The notes beneath the pieces were generated by a model, which was not told the origin of the DNA, searched no databases, and worked only from the letters and a program-made list of their open reading frames with translations. From Bacillota bacterium (lineage in GTDB: Bacteria; Bacillota; Clostridia; Acetivibrionales; Acetivibrionaceae), in contig JAEZUI010000242.1 of NCBI GenBank assembly GCA_023421115.1, forward strand, positions 1 through 46,510: 46,510 bases of DNA. The letters run 5' to 3'. The first letter of the stretch is position 1. Each line of letters opens with the position of its first letter. A program made the position numbers and the translations under genes. This document shows, piece after piece, positions 17,401-25,300 of this stretch.

Positions 17401-17941
17401 TGATATCAAATCTGAGGATACTGCAATAAAAGAGGCTATTGAAGTTCTCGCATCTAAAGGGATAATAAACGGGAGGGGAGATGGTTCTTTCCACCCCGAC
17501 GATCAATTAAGCAGAAGTGAGTTTGCATGCCTTATTGTAAAAAGTCTCAACATAATAGATGAAAGCGCCTTTGCCAATTTTGAGGATGTAAAAGACACTT
17601 CCTGGTTTTACAATTCAGTTGCAATAGCTTATAATGAAGGCCTAATTTCAGGTTATGAGGACAACACTTTTAAGGGAGCTAAAAAAATTAACCGTCAAGA
17701 GATAATAACAATATGTGCCACTACACTAAACACTAAAAAAGGATATTTATTTCCTAACGGAGATAAATGGCTCAATTTTACGGACAAGAACCTAATTCCA
17801 TCATGGGCACGTAAATTCGTATCCCTTGGAAACAGGGAATCTCTAATAGTTAAAAGAAGCGACGGGAAGTTTAACGGAACCGAATTCTGCACAAGAAAGG
17901 ATGCTGCAGTAATTCTATATAGGTTATATAAAAAGCTTTAA
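14420..17941 (+). CDS. Secreted RCC1-repeat, proline-rich, SLH-anchored surface protein
   Basis: 1173 residues from ATG 14420, chosen because GGGGGAG lies just upstream and a signal peptide (about 1-27, MTKKIRFICNILLTFF...) follows; the frame is open further up to 14372 without a ribosome site. Residues about 60-430 contain RCC1-type propeller repeats such as LWTWGTNKLGELGDGTN, LWGWGYNIYGQLGDGTN and LWSWGQNNYGQLGNGSN, with later blades degenerate. Residues about 515-665 are a Pro/Ser/Thr-rich spacer with 16-residue repeats. About 690-1000 is an unrecognised charged domain. Three SLH modules end the protein (about 1005-1173: GIINGRGDGSFHPDD, GLISGYEDNTFKG and a weaker third) and should anchor it to wall polymer. 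First gene of an operon with a small membrane protein and a kinase. Confidence 0.92.
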   Translation: MTKKIRFICNILLTFFIVGLMPNNLYAIVSDADNPMNNGTSAWKKVYSTGEICVGLLDDDSLWEWCVYADNSTVLKQDKFSSPIKMLENVSDVKIGQGYILALTYDNTLWTWGTNKLGELGDGTNIDRIYPHSIMDDVIAISAGKDSSTSFAIRSDGSLWGWGYNIYGQLGDGTNISKNSPIPIEINKDKSSENPAVKSVVCGSRHTLALLNDGTLWSWGQNNYGQLGNGSNEKSYQPAKVMDNVDKIAVDGDSCFAINNQAQLFSWGCNLNMRLGVDQEGGSIMEPQKVQDDVLDVIPAPFSTYFVTSDNTLYAFGLETLNYPSTTMSNSSKVKIMDNISKVSAYYYVLAVDTSGKLWIWGDREYSTPINETANITTPTFLFDNVSDVSTDYTICSFITNDGSLFQLGNIGDNFISTPTNIAVPAYIGSVSVVENHMNVQFSGRIPETVSSTDFTVSISKTDESEKTVINEVYSFDSNLGIAVLQLEDIPQSEENSILYKVSYKGNLAVQSYLSPTPVVSYTPEPSPLPTPEPSSSSTPDPSSQPSPEPTSYSTPDPSSQYTPEPTFYSTPEPSSQYTPEPTTYSTLEPSSQPSPEPTTYSTPEPSLQPTPEPTTYSTPEPSSQPSPEPTSYSTPEPSSQLTPQPTTYSTPKPSSQPTPKYESTKSNKKTKSPTVVYPTETIPGSIPKETPVVSNVDYEKIIKDFEKEVISIVEKYRNTDDIYNEKSDLIEKEIEKAIEKAAHIKVVCENGSIDVTQGLISQQIESAIKTSSEIETFLETQDYEPNRMFRKMINIDVDLTKTQLIVNILKDVSVLHESKIDVKISTSFGNVIIYHENMDKLLSNDLKITMVDESEGLNTKIKSKVSLEFMYGNNIKIDKLDYFIGLELPYKDGNPDHCTIYNDIFLNPYSTNGQNATKTVLTLNSKNNKMQAQKSEYATLYTNDTFEYKTAYGTSNTKSYNMGGWENAENKTLKVNIKNGGKYYLIEETITFNDIKSEDTAIKEAIEVLASKGIINGRGDGSFHPDDQLSRSEFACLIVKSLNIIDESAFANFEDVKDTSWFYNSVAIAYNEGLISGYEDNTFKGAKKINRQEIITICATTLNTKKGYLFPNGDKWLNFTDKNLIPSWARKFVSLGNRESLIVKRSDGKFNGTEFCTRKDAAVILYRLYKKL
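16043..16402 (+). repeat. 48-bp tandem repeats encoding a Pro/Ser/Thr spacer
   Basis: Seven full copies of a 48-base unit, each encoding 16 residues of the type PSSQPTPEPTTYSTPE, plus a partial eighth. Copies differ by synonymous and conservative changes. This is a coding spacer in the RCC1-SLH gene that probably crosses the wall and could be O-glycosylated. Copy number could vary between strains through slippage. Confidence 0.9.
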
Positions 17942-17954
17942 CCCGGAGGTTCTA

Positions 17955-18161
17955 ATGAAGTATCAAATTATATATATACTGATTGGTTTAATCACTTTAA
18001 TAATAAATATTGTTCTTTTGATTGCATATTTGAGACTGAATTTTTCCATTTTATCTAAAAAAACGCAAAACGTTATTCCTAAAAAATCTGCCTATGAAAA
18101 TGCAGAAGAAAACATAACTGATTCCTATGAAAATACAGTCGATTTTGAAGAGGATAATTAA
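17955..18161 (+). CDS. Small single-pass membrane protein
   Basis: 68 residues. One N-terminal hydrophobic helix (about residues 4-27, IIYILIGLITLIINIVLLIA) is followed by a short basic stretch and a strongly acidic tail (ENAEENITDSYENTVDFEEDN). CGGAGG precedes the ATG at good spacing. It starts 13 bases after the RCC1-SLH stop and ends 26 bases before the kinase, so it is surely in the same operon. No family was recognised. It may be an accessory or adaptor of the kinase or the surface protein; the Ser, Thr and Tyr residues in the acidic tail are possible phosphorylation sites, by inference. Confidence 0.8.
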   Translation: MKYQIIYILIGLITLIINIVLLIAYLRLNFSILSKKTQNVIPKKSAYENAEENITDSYENTVDFEEDN

Positions 18162-18187
18162 TTCTCAATAAGGCTAGGGTAAATACT

Positions 18188-20305
18188 ATGGTTGGAGAAA
18201 TAATAAAACAAAAATATAAAATAGAGAGGCTTTTAGGTAAAGGTGCTTCCGGTGAAGTGTACTTGTGCAGAAATATTGAATTAGGTAACCTTTGGGCCGT
18301 AAAACATATTCAAAAAAGCAATACAAAATATGAGCTCTTAACTGAAATCAATATACTAAAAAAATTGAATCACATCAGCCTGCCTAAAATTGCTGATGTA
18401 ATAGAAGATGAAACCGGATTTTATATTGTCGAAAGTTATATAGAAGGAACACCCTTGAATAAGATGCTAGAGGCTTACGACGTCCTTTCTGAGGAAACTG
18501 TTATATCCCTCGCAAAACAGTTGTGTGAAGTGTTGTCGTATTTACACAACCTAAAGCCCTTTCCCATTATATATAGAGATTTAAAACCTCATAATATTAT
18601 AATTACTAGGGATAATAGACCTGTAATAATTGACTTTGGTATTTCCCGTGAGTATAAAGGTACGGACAAAAAGGATACTGTAATTGCCGGAACCCCACAC
18701 TATGCAGCCCCTGAACAATTAACCTCCGAAGGTATTTCCGATGTGCGATCGGACATATACAGCCTTGGTATCACACTACATCAATTGCTTACCGGAGTCC
18801 TGCCAAAGTATGACGAAACAAGCCTTATCGAGTATAATAACAACATATCGAGAAATATGGATTACATAGTAAGAAAATGTATAAGAAAAGATTTAAAAGA
18901 TAGATATCAAAATGTTGATGAATTATTGACAGACCTAAAAAACGTCAATAAGGTTAAAGTCCTAGATACACGCTTAAGAAGAACAAATCGTATATTAATA
19001 GCAGGTATGCTTATAATGTCTATAATATCTTTTTCAACTATCTATTTGGGTGTTTCCGCACTTAATAGAGAAAATGCGGCACTTTTGCTGTTATCACCAC
19101 AGATACTGTCCCTTTCAGTTAACCAGACAGGAGTTTTTAAAGTTGTAAAAAGATATCCCGATGGTAAAAGAGAAGAGCTAAGAGCATCAGAAATCGAATG
19201 GAATTCTCCTGTTACTGATGTGGCAAAAATCAATAATGATGAAATTCAACCTCTAAAAGAAGGAAAAATAGATTTTGACGGTTCTTATAACGGCAAACCT
19301 GTAAAACTGACCGTACTAGTAAACAAGCCTCAGGACGAAACTAAAAACGTAAAAATTAATTTAAAGTATTTAAAAGACACAAATGTAGTTCCCTTTGCCG
19401 GAACAGGCCAGCGCTCAGATATTTCCGACGGCAATATCCAAACAGCTGCTATTTGTGACCCCACAAGCATAGCTTTTAACAAAGTTAATAATACAATATA
19501 TTTTACCGACTTTACAAAACTTAGAACTATTAAAGATGGGGTTGTAAAGACTCTTGACCCAAAGCTCGAAAACTACAAAGATATCGACCTTGTAAAAACA
19601 ACACCTAGCGGAAACATCTATTTTTCAACTGCGCCATATATAAACGAAAAAGAGCAATATGTTTCAGAAATTTACGTCTTTAAAAATGATGAACCCTTTT
19701 TGATTTATCAATCTATTGGATCAGCATACAATATTTCGGATTTTGCCTTTGACAGCTCAGAAAACATGTATGTTTTACAACCTAATAACATTGGTTTGGA
19801 ATCTAAAACAAACTTTACCTTTGTAGATAGACTTGGCGGCGAAAATCTTTCAAGAGAATTACAGGGAAGTGCTGAAAGTATTACTATAGATACAAATGAT
19901 AGCATATTTATTTTAAGCACATCAAACAATACCATTTTAAAACTAGATGGATCCGATGGAATTTTTAGAATATTTGCAGGTAAGGAAAAGGAACAAAACT
20001 ATATTGACAATATGCAATGCAGTTTCTATTCACCAAAAAGAATTGTCTCTGTCGGTAATTACATATATATAATTGACAGAAATATAGTAAGAAGACTTTT
20101 TTTAGAAAACGGAAAACTGACAGATGTAGAAACAATAGCCGGCTTAGTTGGTAAAGGGGAGAAAAACCTTGCTGCTTCTTCAGGCTACAGTGCACGATTT
20201 GCCTTGCCAAGCGATCTTACCATTGATAATGATGGAAATATCTTTTTAACTGACCTTGAAAACAGTGTTATATGGAGAATAGAGCTTCCTACAGATTACA
20301 GATAA
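18188..20305 (+). CDS. Transmembrane Ser/Thr protein kinase with extracellular beta-propeller
   Basis: 705 residues. Hanks-type kinase domain at about 10-255: Gly-rich loop LLGKGASGEVYL, Lys in WAVKHI, Glu in TEINIL, catalytic YRDLKPHNI (Tyr for His in HRD), DFGISR, and GTPHYAAPEQ. All catalytic residues are present, so an active kinase is expected. One membrane helix at about 268-288. Outside, residues about 295-385 form an Ig-like (Big-type) beta domain, and 390-705 an NHL/six-blade propeller, with motifs such as ADPTSIAF-like starts and FALPSDLTIDNDGNIFLTD. There are no PASTA repeats, unlike PknB/PrkC. The ribosome site is weak. Last gene of the operon; the likely sensor of a surface signal. 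Confidence 0.92.
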   Translation: MVGEIIKQKYKIERLLGKGASGEVYLCRNIELGNLWAVKHIQKSNTKYELLTEINILKKLNHISLPKIADVIEDETGFYIVESYIEGTPLNKMLEAYDVLSEETVISLAKQLCEVLSYLHNLKPFPIIYRDLKPHNIIITRDNRPVIIDFGISREYKGTDKKDTVIAGTPHYAAPEQLTSEGISDVRSDIYSLGITLHQLLTGVLPKYDETSLIEYNNNISRNMDYIVRKCIRKDLKDRYQNVDELLTDLKNVNKVKVLDTRLRRTNRILIAGMLIMSIISFSTIYLGVSALNRENAALLLLSPQILSLSVNQTGVFKVVKRYPDGKREELRASEIEWNSPVTDVAKINNDEIQPLKEGKIDFDGSYNGKPVKLTVLVNKPQDETKNVKINLKYLKDTNVVPFAGTGQRSDISDGNIQTAAICDPTSIAFNKVNNTIYFTDFTKLRTIKDGVVKTLDPKLENYKDIDLVKTTPSGNIYFSTAPYINEKEQYVSEIYVFKNDEPFLIYQSIGSAYNISDFAFDSSENMYVLQPNNIGLESKTNFTFVDRLGGENLSRELQGSAESITIDTNDSIFILSTSNNTILKLDGSDGIFRIFAGKEKEQNYIDNMQCSFYSPKRIVSVGNYIYIIDRNIVRRLFLENGKLTDVETIAGLVGKGEKNLAASSGYSARFALPSDLTIDNDGNIFLTDLENSVIWRIELPTDYR

Positions 20306-20408
20306 TGCCACCTTTCTTAATAAAGAAAAAAATTCTACGAGCTCTTAAACAGGTTACTTTCATAAAGCTTCAAAACCAGTGAGAAAATCCTTCTTAAAGA
20401 AACAACGC

Positions 20409-20436
20409 AAAAAGAGCAACTAAACGCTGCCCTTTT
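20409..20436. terminator. Bidirectional terminator between kinase and DUF4097 genes
   Basis: AAAAGAGCA (20410-20418) pairs with TGCCCTTTT (20428-20436), a 9-bp stem with one G-U pair, loop of 9, flanked by A and T runs on both sides. It suits the minus-strand DUF4097 gene best and could also end the kinase operon. Confidence 0.6.
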
Positions 20437-20451
20437 GCAAAGTTAAAGTAT

Positions 20452-21657
20452 CTATTTTACAATTTCTATATCGCCATTTTGAGTATCTGCAACTATATTA
20501 ACTTTCTGCTCAATTGCTTCATAACCACTGCTTTCTGCCTCAACAAAACTATTCGTCAGCTGTTTGCTAATATTCTTATAAGTAATCTCAGGAATCAATA
20601 GATTAATATCGGCATTAGTGGTTTGCGCTTTAATCCTGTATACTCTCTTTTCCATGTCGTTCATATTAACCTTTATTCCCGCTTGATTAGTTTTAAGGTT
20701 CATATTGATATCCTGACATCCTTGGTAGTTATGAACATTTTCAATAAGAATCCTACCGTTTTTACTTACAGCATTAAGGTTCTGAGTTTTTATGTGCTTA
20801 ATATCTATAAGAGAATTAACAGTATTTATATCAATATCTTTACCTATAATATACCCAAACTGAATTTTTGCATTTCTAGTTGTAACATTAATTTTATCAC
20901 TGTTAACTCCCATAAGTTCAATATTGCTATTTGTTGTTTGTGCATCAAAAATTTCTGCAATTGAATCCTCTACATATACTTTTCCGTTTTTTGTCCTAAG
21001 ACTTATTGTATTAAACTTTATTGCTGGCAGAAAAATCTCGTGGGACACACTGACGTTCTCATCTTTAGTACTCTTTAAAGAAATACTGCCATCTCCCTCA
21101 GCAAATACCAAAAGCTCTTCAGCATTGTCATGAGGGCTTCTTACAGTAGACTTAATAATAACTTTATTGTCCATATGTTTTTTAACAAGTATGTTTCCGT
21201 TTACTCCTTGAACTTCAAGATTCATATCTTCTGCTATATCGCCTGTTTCAAAGGATTTTTCAACAGCCTTATACTTTCCGAAAACATTAAAGGAATTAGT
21301 ATCAACAAAACTACTTACAAAATCAACTACTTTATCAGCTATACCGATAGTTGTAGAAGCAAGAGTCCTTCCAACCTTCTCAGCTTTAGCACTGAATTCT
21401 TCTATAGTGCGGTCAAAGTCCTTTTGATTATAGTTGTTTTTAAAATCCCTTTTCCAATCGTTTAGCTTATCTTTTACTTTTGATACCTCATCACTGAAGT
21501 TAACTTTTTTCTGCTGCCTTGTACTGTAATTTGTATTATCATTTTGTGTACTCTTACTTGCCGGCTCTATAGCTTCAATAAGCCTTGCTGCCTCTTCACT
21601 GTTTATTTTACCTTCTTCAAGCATTTTAAGTATAAGAATCTTTTCTTCACTTGCCAT
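20452..21657 (-). CDS. DUF4097 family protein (YvlB-like)
   Basis: 401 residues. The N-terminus (about 1-33, EEKILILKMLEEGKINSEEAARLIEAIE) is the short helical SHOCT-like segment found in YvlB-type proteins. A charged linker follows, then from about 130 a long run of beta strands with the repeating turns of a beta-helix (for example VQGVNGNILVKKHMDNKVIIKSTV, split over two strands), the DUF4097 adhesin-like domain. No signal peptide or membrane helix is obvious. GGAGGGTG precedes the ATG. It is 54 bases downstream of a DUF2089 gene; such pairs are common in Firmicutes and linked to envelope stress in Bacillus, though the biochemical role is unknown. Confidence 0.88.
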   Translation of the reverse strand: MASEEKILILKMLEEGKINSEEAARLIEAIEPASKSTQNDNTNYSTRQQKKVNFSDEVSKVKDKLNDWKRDFKNNYNQKDFDRTIEEFSAKAEKVGRTLASTTIGIADKVVDFVSSFVDTNSFNVFGKYKAVEKSFETGDIAEDMNLEVQGVNGNILVKKHMDNKVIIKSTVRSPHDNAEELLVFAEGDGSISLKSTKDENVSVSHEIFLPAIKFNTISLRTKNGKVYVEDSIAEIFDAQTTNSNIELMGVNSDKINVTTRNAKIQFGYIIGKDIDINTVNSLIDIKHIKTQNLNAVSKNGRILIENVHNYQGCQDINMNLKTNQAGIKVNMNDMEKRVYRIKAQTTNADINLLIPEITYKNISKQLTNSFVEAESSGYEAIEQKVNIVADTQNGDIEIVK

Positions 21658-21711
21658 AATCTAATCACCCTCCGATTTTATAGACTAAATTGTTTAAATC
21701 TCAACCTATAA

Positions 21712-22080
21712 CTAGCTTTTCAGCAACTCCATAGCCTCATCAAAACTTATTTCTCCACCATTTAGTTTTCCAAGTATTTCCTTTTTCTTGCCATCCTCCT
21801 CAATTTGAGGTTCTGGTTTGTGTCCTAATGCTGCTGCCGCATCTTCAAGTCTGTTTTTAACTGTAGGATATGAAACTCCCAATTCCTTTTCCATTTCCTT
21901 AATGTTACCTCTACATTTTATAAATGTGTCTATAAACTGTTTTTGTTCTGAAGTAAGTCTGCAAAATTTGCACAGTGTAAATTCTCCCTCTATAGTTGTA
22001 CTGCAATTTTCACAGCTTATTCTCGTTACAATTGTCTCACTGTTACAAACGGGGCACTTTCCTAAAACTTCCTTACCCAT
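21712..22080 (-). CDS. DUF2089 family protein, zinc-ribbon plus HTH
   Basis: 122 residues. An N-terminal Cys-rich ribbon (CPVC, CENC, CKFC) is followed by a helix-turn-helix-like segment GNIKEMEKELGVSYPTVKNRLEDA that suggests DNA binding, and a C-terminal SHOCT-like tail GKLNGGEISFDEAMELLKS resembling the start of the next gene's product. The frame is open to 22113, but AAGGAG lies seven bases before the ATG at 22080 (MGKEVLGKCP), so that start is used. Probably autoregulates the pair with the DUF4097 gene, by inference from the domain content. Confidence 0.9.
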   Translation of the reverse strand: MGKEVLGKCPVCNSETIVTRISCENCSTTIEGEFTLCKFCRLTSEQKQFIDTFIKCRGNIKEMEKELGVSYPTVKNRLEDAAAALGHKPEPQIEEDGKKKEILGKLNGGEISFDEAMELLKS

Positions 22081-22156
22081 AAAACCACTCCTTAAATTTA
22101 TGATGTAGCTCATTAATATTTTTAACTATTATTTAAATATTATTTATTATATATCT

Positions 22157-22185
22157 ATATTATTATAATTTTTTCCTATTGTCAA
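22157..22185 (-). promoter_or_regulatory. Promoter of the DUF2089-DUF4097 operon
   Basis: On the minus strand a consensus TTGACA (22180-22185) lies 17 bases from TAATAT (22157-22162), about 75 bases before the DUF2089 start. The DNA behind it (22186-22260) is full of overlapping ATTAA/TTAAT inverted repeats that could bind a regulator. Confidence 0.55.
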
Positions 22186-22346
22186 TACAATGTTTAATAT
22201 ATTTAATAAACTAATTAAATTTATTAATTGTTGCATTAAATTAATTAAGCATGGGTTGTTAAAAATAATTCCTACCTATTGACTGGTAGAGCTTTAGTTT
22301 TAATATTAATATTAATAATTATCCCAAAATCATTGTTTTTAATTAT

Positions 22347-22384
22347 AAAAAAACTCCGCTGTTATTAAAACAGCGGAGTTTTTT
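22347..22384. terminator. Strong bidirectional terminator after the xylanase gene
   Basis: AACTCCGCTGTT (22352-22363) and AACAGCGGAGTT (22369-22380) form a perfect 12-bp stem with a 5-base loop, flanked by A and T runs. It ends the minus-strand xylanase transcript 10 bases after its stop. Confidence 0.9.
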
Positions 22385-22394
22385 ACAAAGAGTA

Positions 22395-25300
22395 TTATAA
22401 TTCATCAAGTAATTTATATATAATTACGGCTGATTGTGCTCTATTTGCAGTATCTATTGGAGCAAATCTGCCACCAGGCATACCATTGATGATTCCGGCC
22501 TTTTGCATCACAGATACAGCCTCTTTAGCATATTCTGAAATATTCGCACTGTCTACAAAATCAATAGCTCCTGAAGTAGAACCTACATTAATGTCTGCCA
22601 CCTTTAATGCACTGAATGTAATCACTGCCATATCTTGGCGGCTTATTTTCTCATTTACTCCAAAAGAACCATCGGTTTTACCTTTGACAATACCTAATTC
22701 ATAGGCAGTTAAAACTGCTTTTTCATACCAATCTCCTGCTTTTACATCGGAGAATGGGTTTACCACACCTTCAGATTCTAAGTCAAAGCTTTGAACAATC
22801 ATCTGAACAAATTCTGCCCTTGTTACTTCTTTCATCGGAAGGAATGAATCAGCAGATACACCTTTGACAATCTCACGAGCCGCTAAAGCTTCTATGCTTT
22901 CTGTAGCCCATGATGCCTCATATATGTCCTTAAGGCTAACTTCAACCGGTATAGCTACGTATTTACTGAAGTGTTTCGCTTTAAACTGAACAGCGCCATT
23001 GTTATATCTGCCATTCTTGACAACTTCAAATTTACCGTTATCATCAATGAAGTAAATTACCACTTTTCCTGGCTTTGTTCCTGCTTCAAGCGTATATGGA
23101 TAGGATACTTTTACTTTTTGGTTTGCACCAAAATTGCTGAGTTTTTCCCCTCCAACACTAAGATTGAAGTCAAATACAACGTTGTTGCCTACTTTATTTC
23201 TTACTTCTTCCGGCAAATCAGCTGCCTCTACCTTGCTTATTTGCAAATCAATCTCCGCATCCTCTTTAGAATTAGCAAATAGAGATACCGGTAATTCCAC
23301 ATTTGCTATACCTGTATTTATTTCAATATTCTTAATATTAGCTTCAGATGCAGTTTTAATAAGTGATACAGCAAGATTTACAACAACACTTTTAGCTTGC
23401 TCTGTACCTTTAACTTCAATTTTCACTGTTCCGTTTTTAACATTTTTTATAGCTTCAGCAAATGCTGTCTCATTGACTTTAGCTGTTGCCTTACCCTCTT
23501 TACTAACAGTCGCTTCTACAGTTACAGTATCAACACTTCCTGTTCCTACAGTAGTTCCTGTTCCTCCAGTATTTCCTGAACCCCCAGTACTTCCTGAACC
23601 TCCAGTATTTCCTGAACCTCCAGTATTTCCTGTGTCATCATTTTGGTTAATAAGAGTCAACTCTCCGAAAACCGATGTATCCATATAGCCGTTACCAGTT
23701 GCATCATTCCAGGCAGCTGCACTTATACGGGAACCATTTTTCGCATCATTGATTTGAACGTCAAAACCAATCTTTGTGTTCTTAACGGGAGTTATTGCAG
23801 TTAAAGGAATCTTCACTTCAACTATATAATTTGTTCCTGAAATACTTGTTGCCGATTCAAATCCTTCCGCTATGCTCTCTGGATTAAAGGTAGCCAAATT
23901 ATCAAAGTTTACTCTATACTGACCATCGTTACCTTCTTCATAATACGGTGTTTTTCCGTTGTTTTGATCAACAAATATCTCAACAGAATCCTGTTCCCAT
24001 GGGTTTGAGTTACTCTTATTTAGTTGATCATCTTGAACTTGAACCAGCAAATAGAGATTTTCCTCATCCCAAAGAGCTTTAGCTATACCAGTAGCACCTT
24101 GCCATGCTTGTTGATACTGGTCAATCTTCATACCATATACTTCACCCCATACGGAATCTACTCTACCATCAATAAGAGGGGTACCATATAAAGCATCCGC
24201 CTGCTTAATTACTTTTTCGATAGGTGGATGTTCAGCTATGAATTTATCCGGATCCATGATAGCATAGTATGCAGGTTTAGCCTGCAAGTATTCATCAAAC
24301 AACAATGGACTACCTTCTTTTCGCCAGCTTGTAGAGTCAATCAAGCCCCAGAACGTTACACGTGCTATACTATCAGCATATTCTTTATAGAGTTTAAATA
24401 ATTGAGCATATAAGTAACCCTGTGCATTAGCTTGATCTTCAGAAAGCGTAGAGTTACTACCGGCTGTGATATCAAGCTCAGTGATACTTATTTCAACTCC
24501 TAAAGAGCTGAATTTCTCAAGGGAAAGTCGAACGTTTTCAATGTTTGTACTGCTGTTGTAATGAGATTGCATTCCTATGCCATCAATTAGTAATTCACCG
24601 TGTTCTTCAAAATACCGATCATTGATATCCTTAACCATGCTGTAGATTGCTGCTGCTTTCTGTTGGTTATCTTCGTTGTAATCATTGTAATACAGCTTGA
24701 TATCTTTCCAATCATCGTTATCCTTAATTACCTCTTTAGCTATCTTGAAGGACTCTTCTACATAACCCGGACCAAGTGCCCTATACCAAGGAGATTCACG
24801 CAATGCAGTCTCCCAATTTTCAGTAGTCACTGTAGTAGTTAAGCCATCTCTAATCGCTTCATTTACTACATCCCACGAAATTACCTTATCTCCAAAGTTC
24901 TCCATAACTGTCCTGATGTGAGTTTGCAGATTTTCACGAGCCACCTCTTCGTCCAATGGAGTATTTTCATCAACCGAACTTAACCATAAAGGCATCTGAC
25001 TGTGCCATACCAGCACATGTCCAACCATTTGAAGACCCGCTTCTTCAGTTTTTGCTATAAGAGCATTTTCTTCTTCAAAGTCAAATTCTCTATTCTCGTC
25101 ATAGGCATAATCTGGTTTCATTGCATTTTCTGCTGTAACTACGTTGTGATGATGAGTTAGAAGTTGGAGGCGAGAACCTTCTAATTCAGCACTAGTAATT
25201 GCACCACCAATTAGGAAGTCATCTTTGTAAGCATCTTTTATCGGTGTCAAATCAGTTTGTACAGGTTTAGATATTGCAGGACCAATATAAGAAATTTCAA

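Noticed and set aside
23134..23688. 184-codon plus-strand open frame inside the xylanase gene
   Set aside because: Low-complexity shadow of the Gly/Ser linker and beta domain on the other strand; no ribosome site and no family features.
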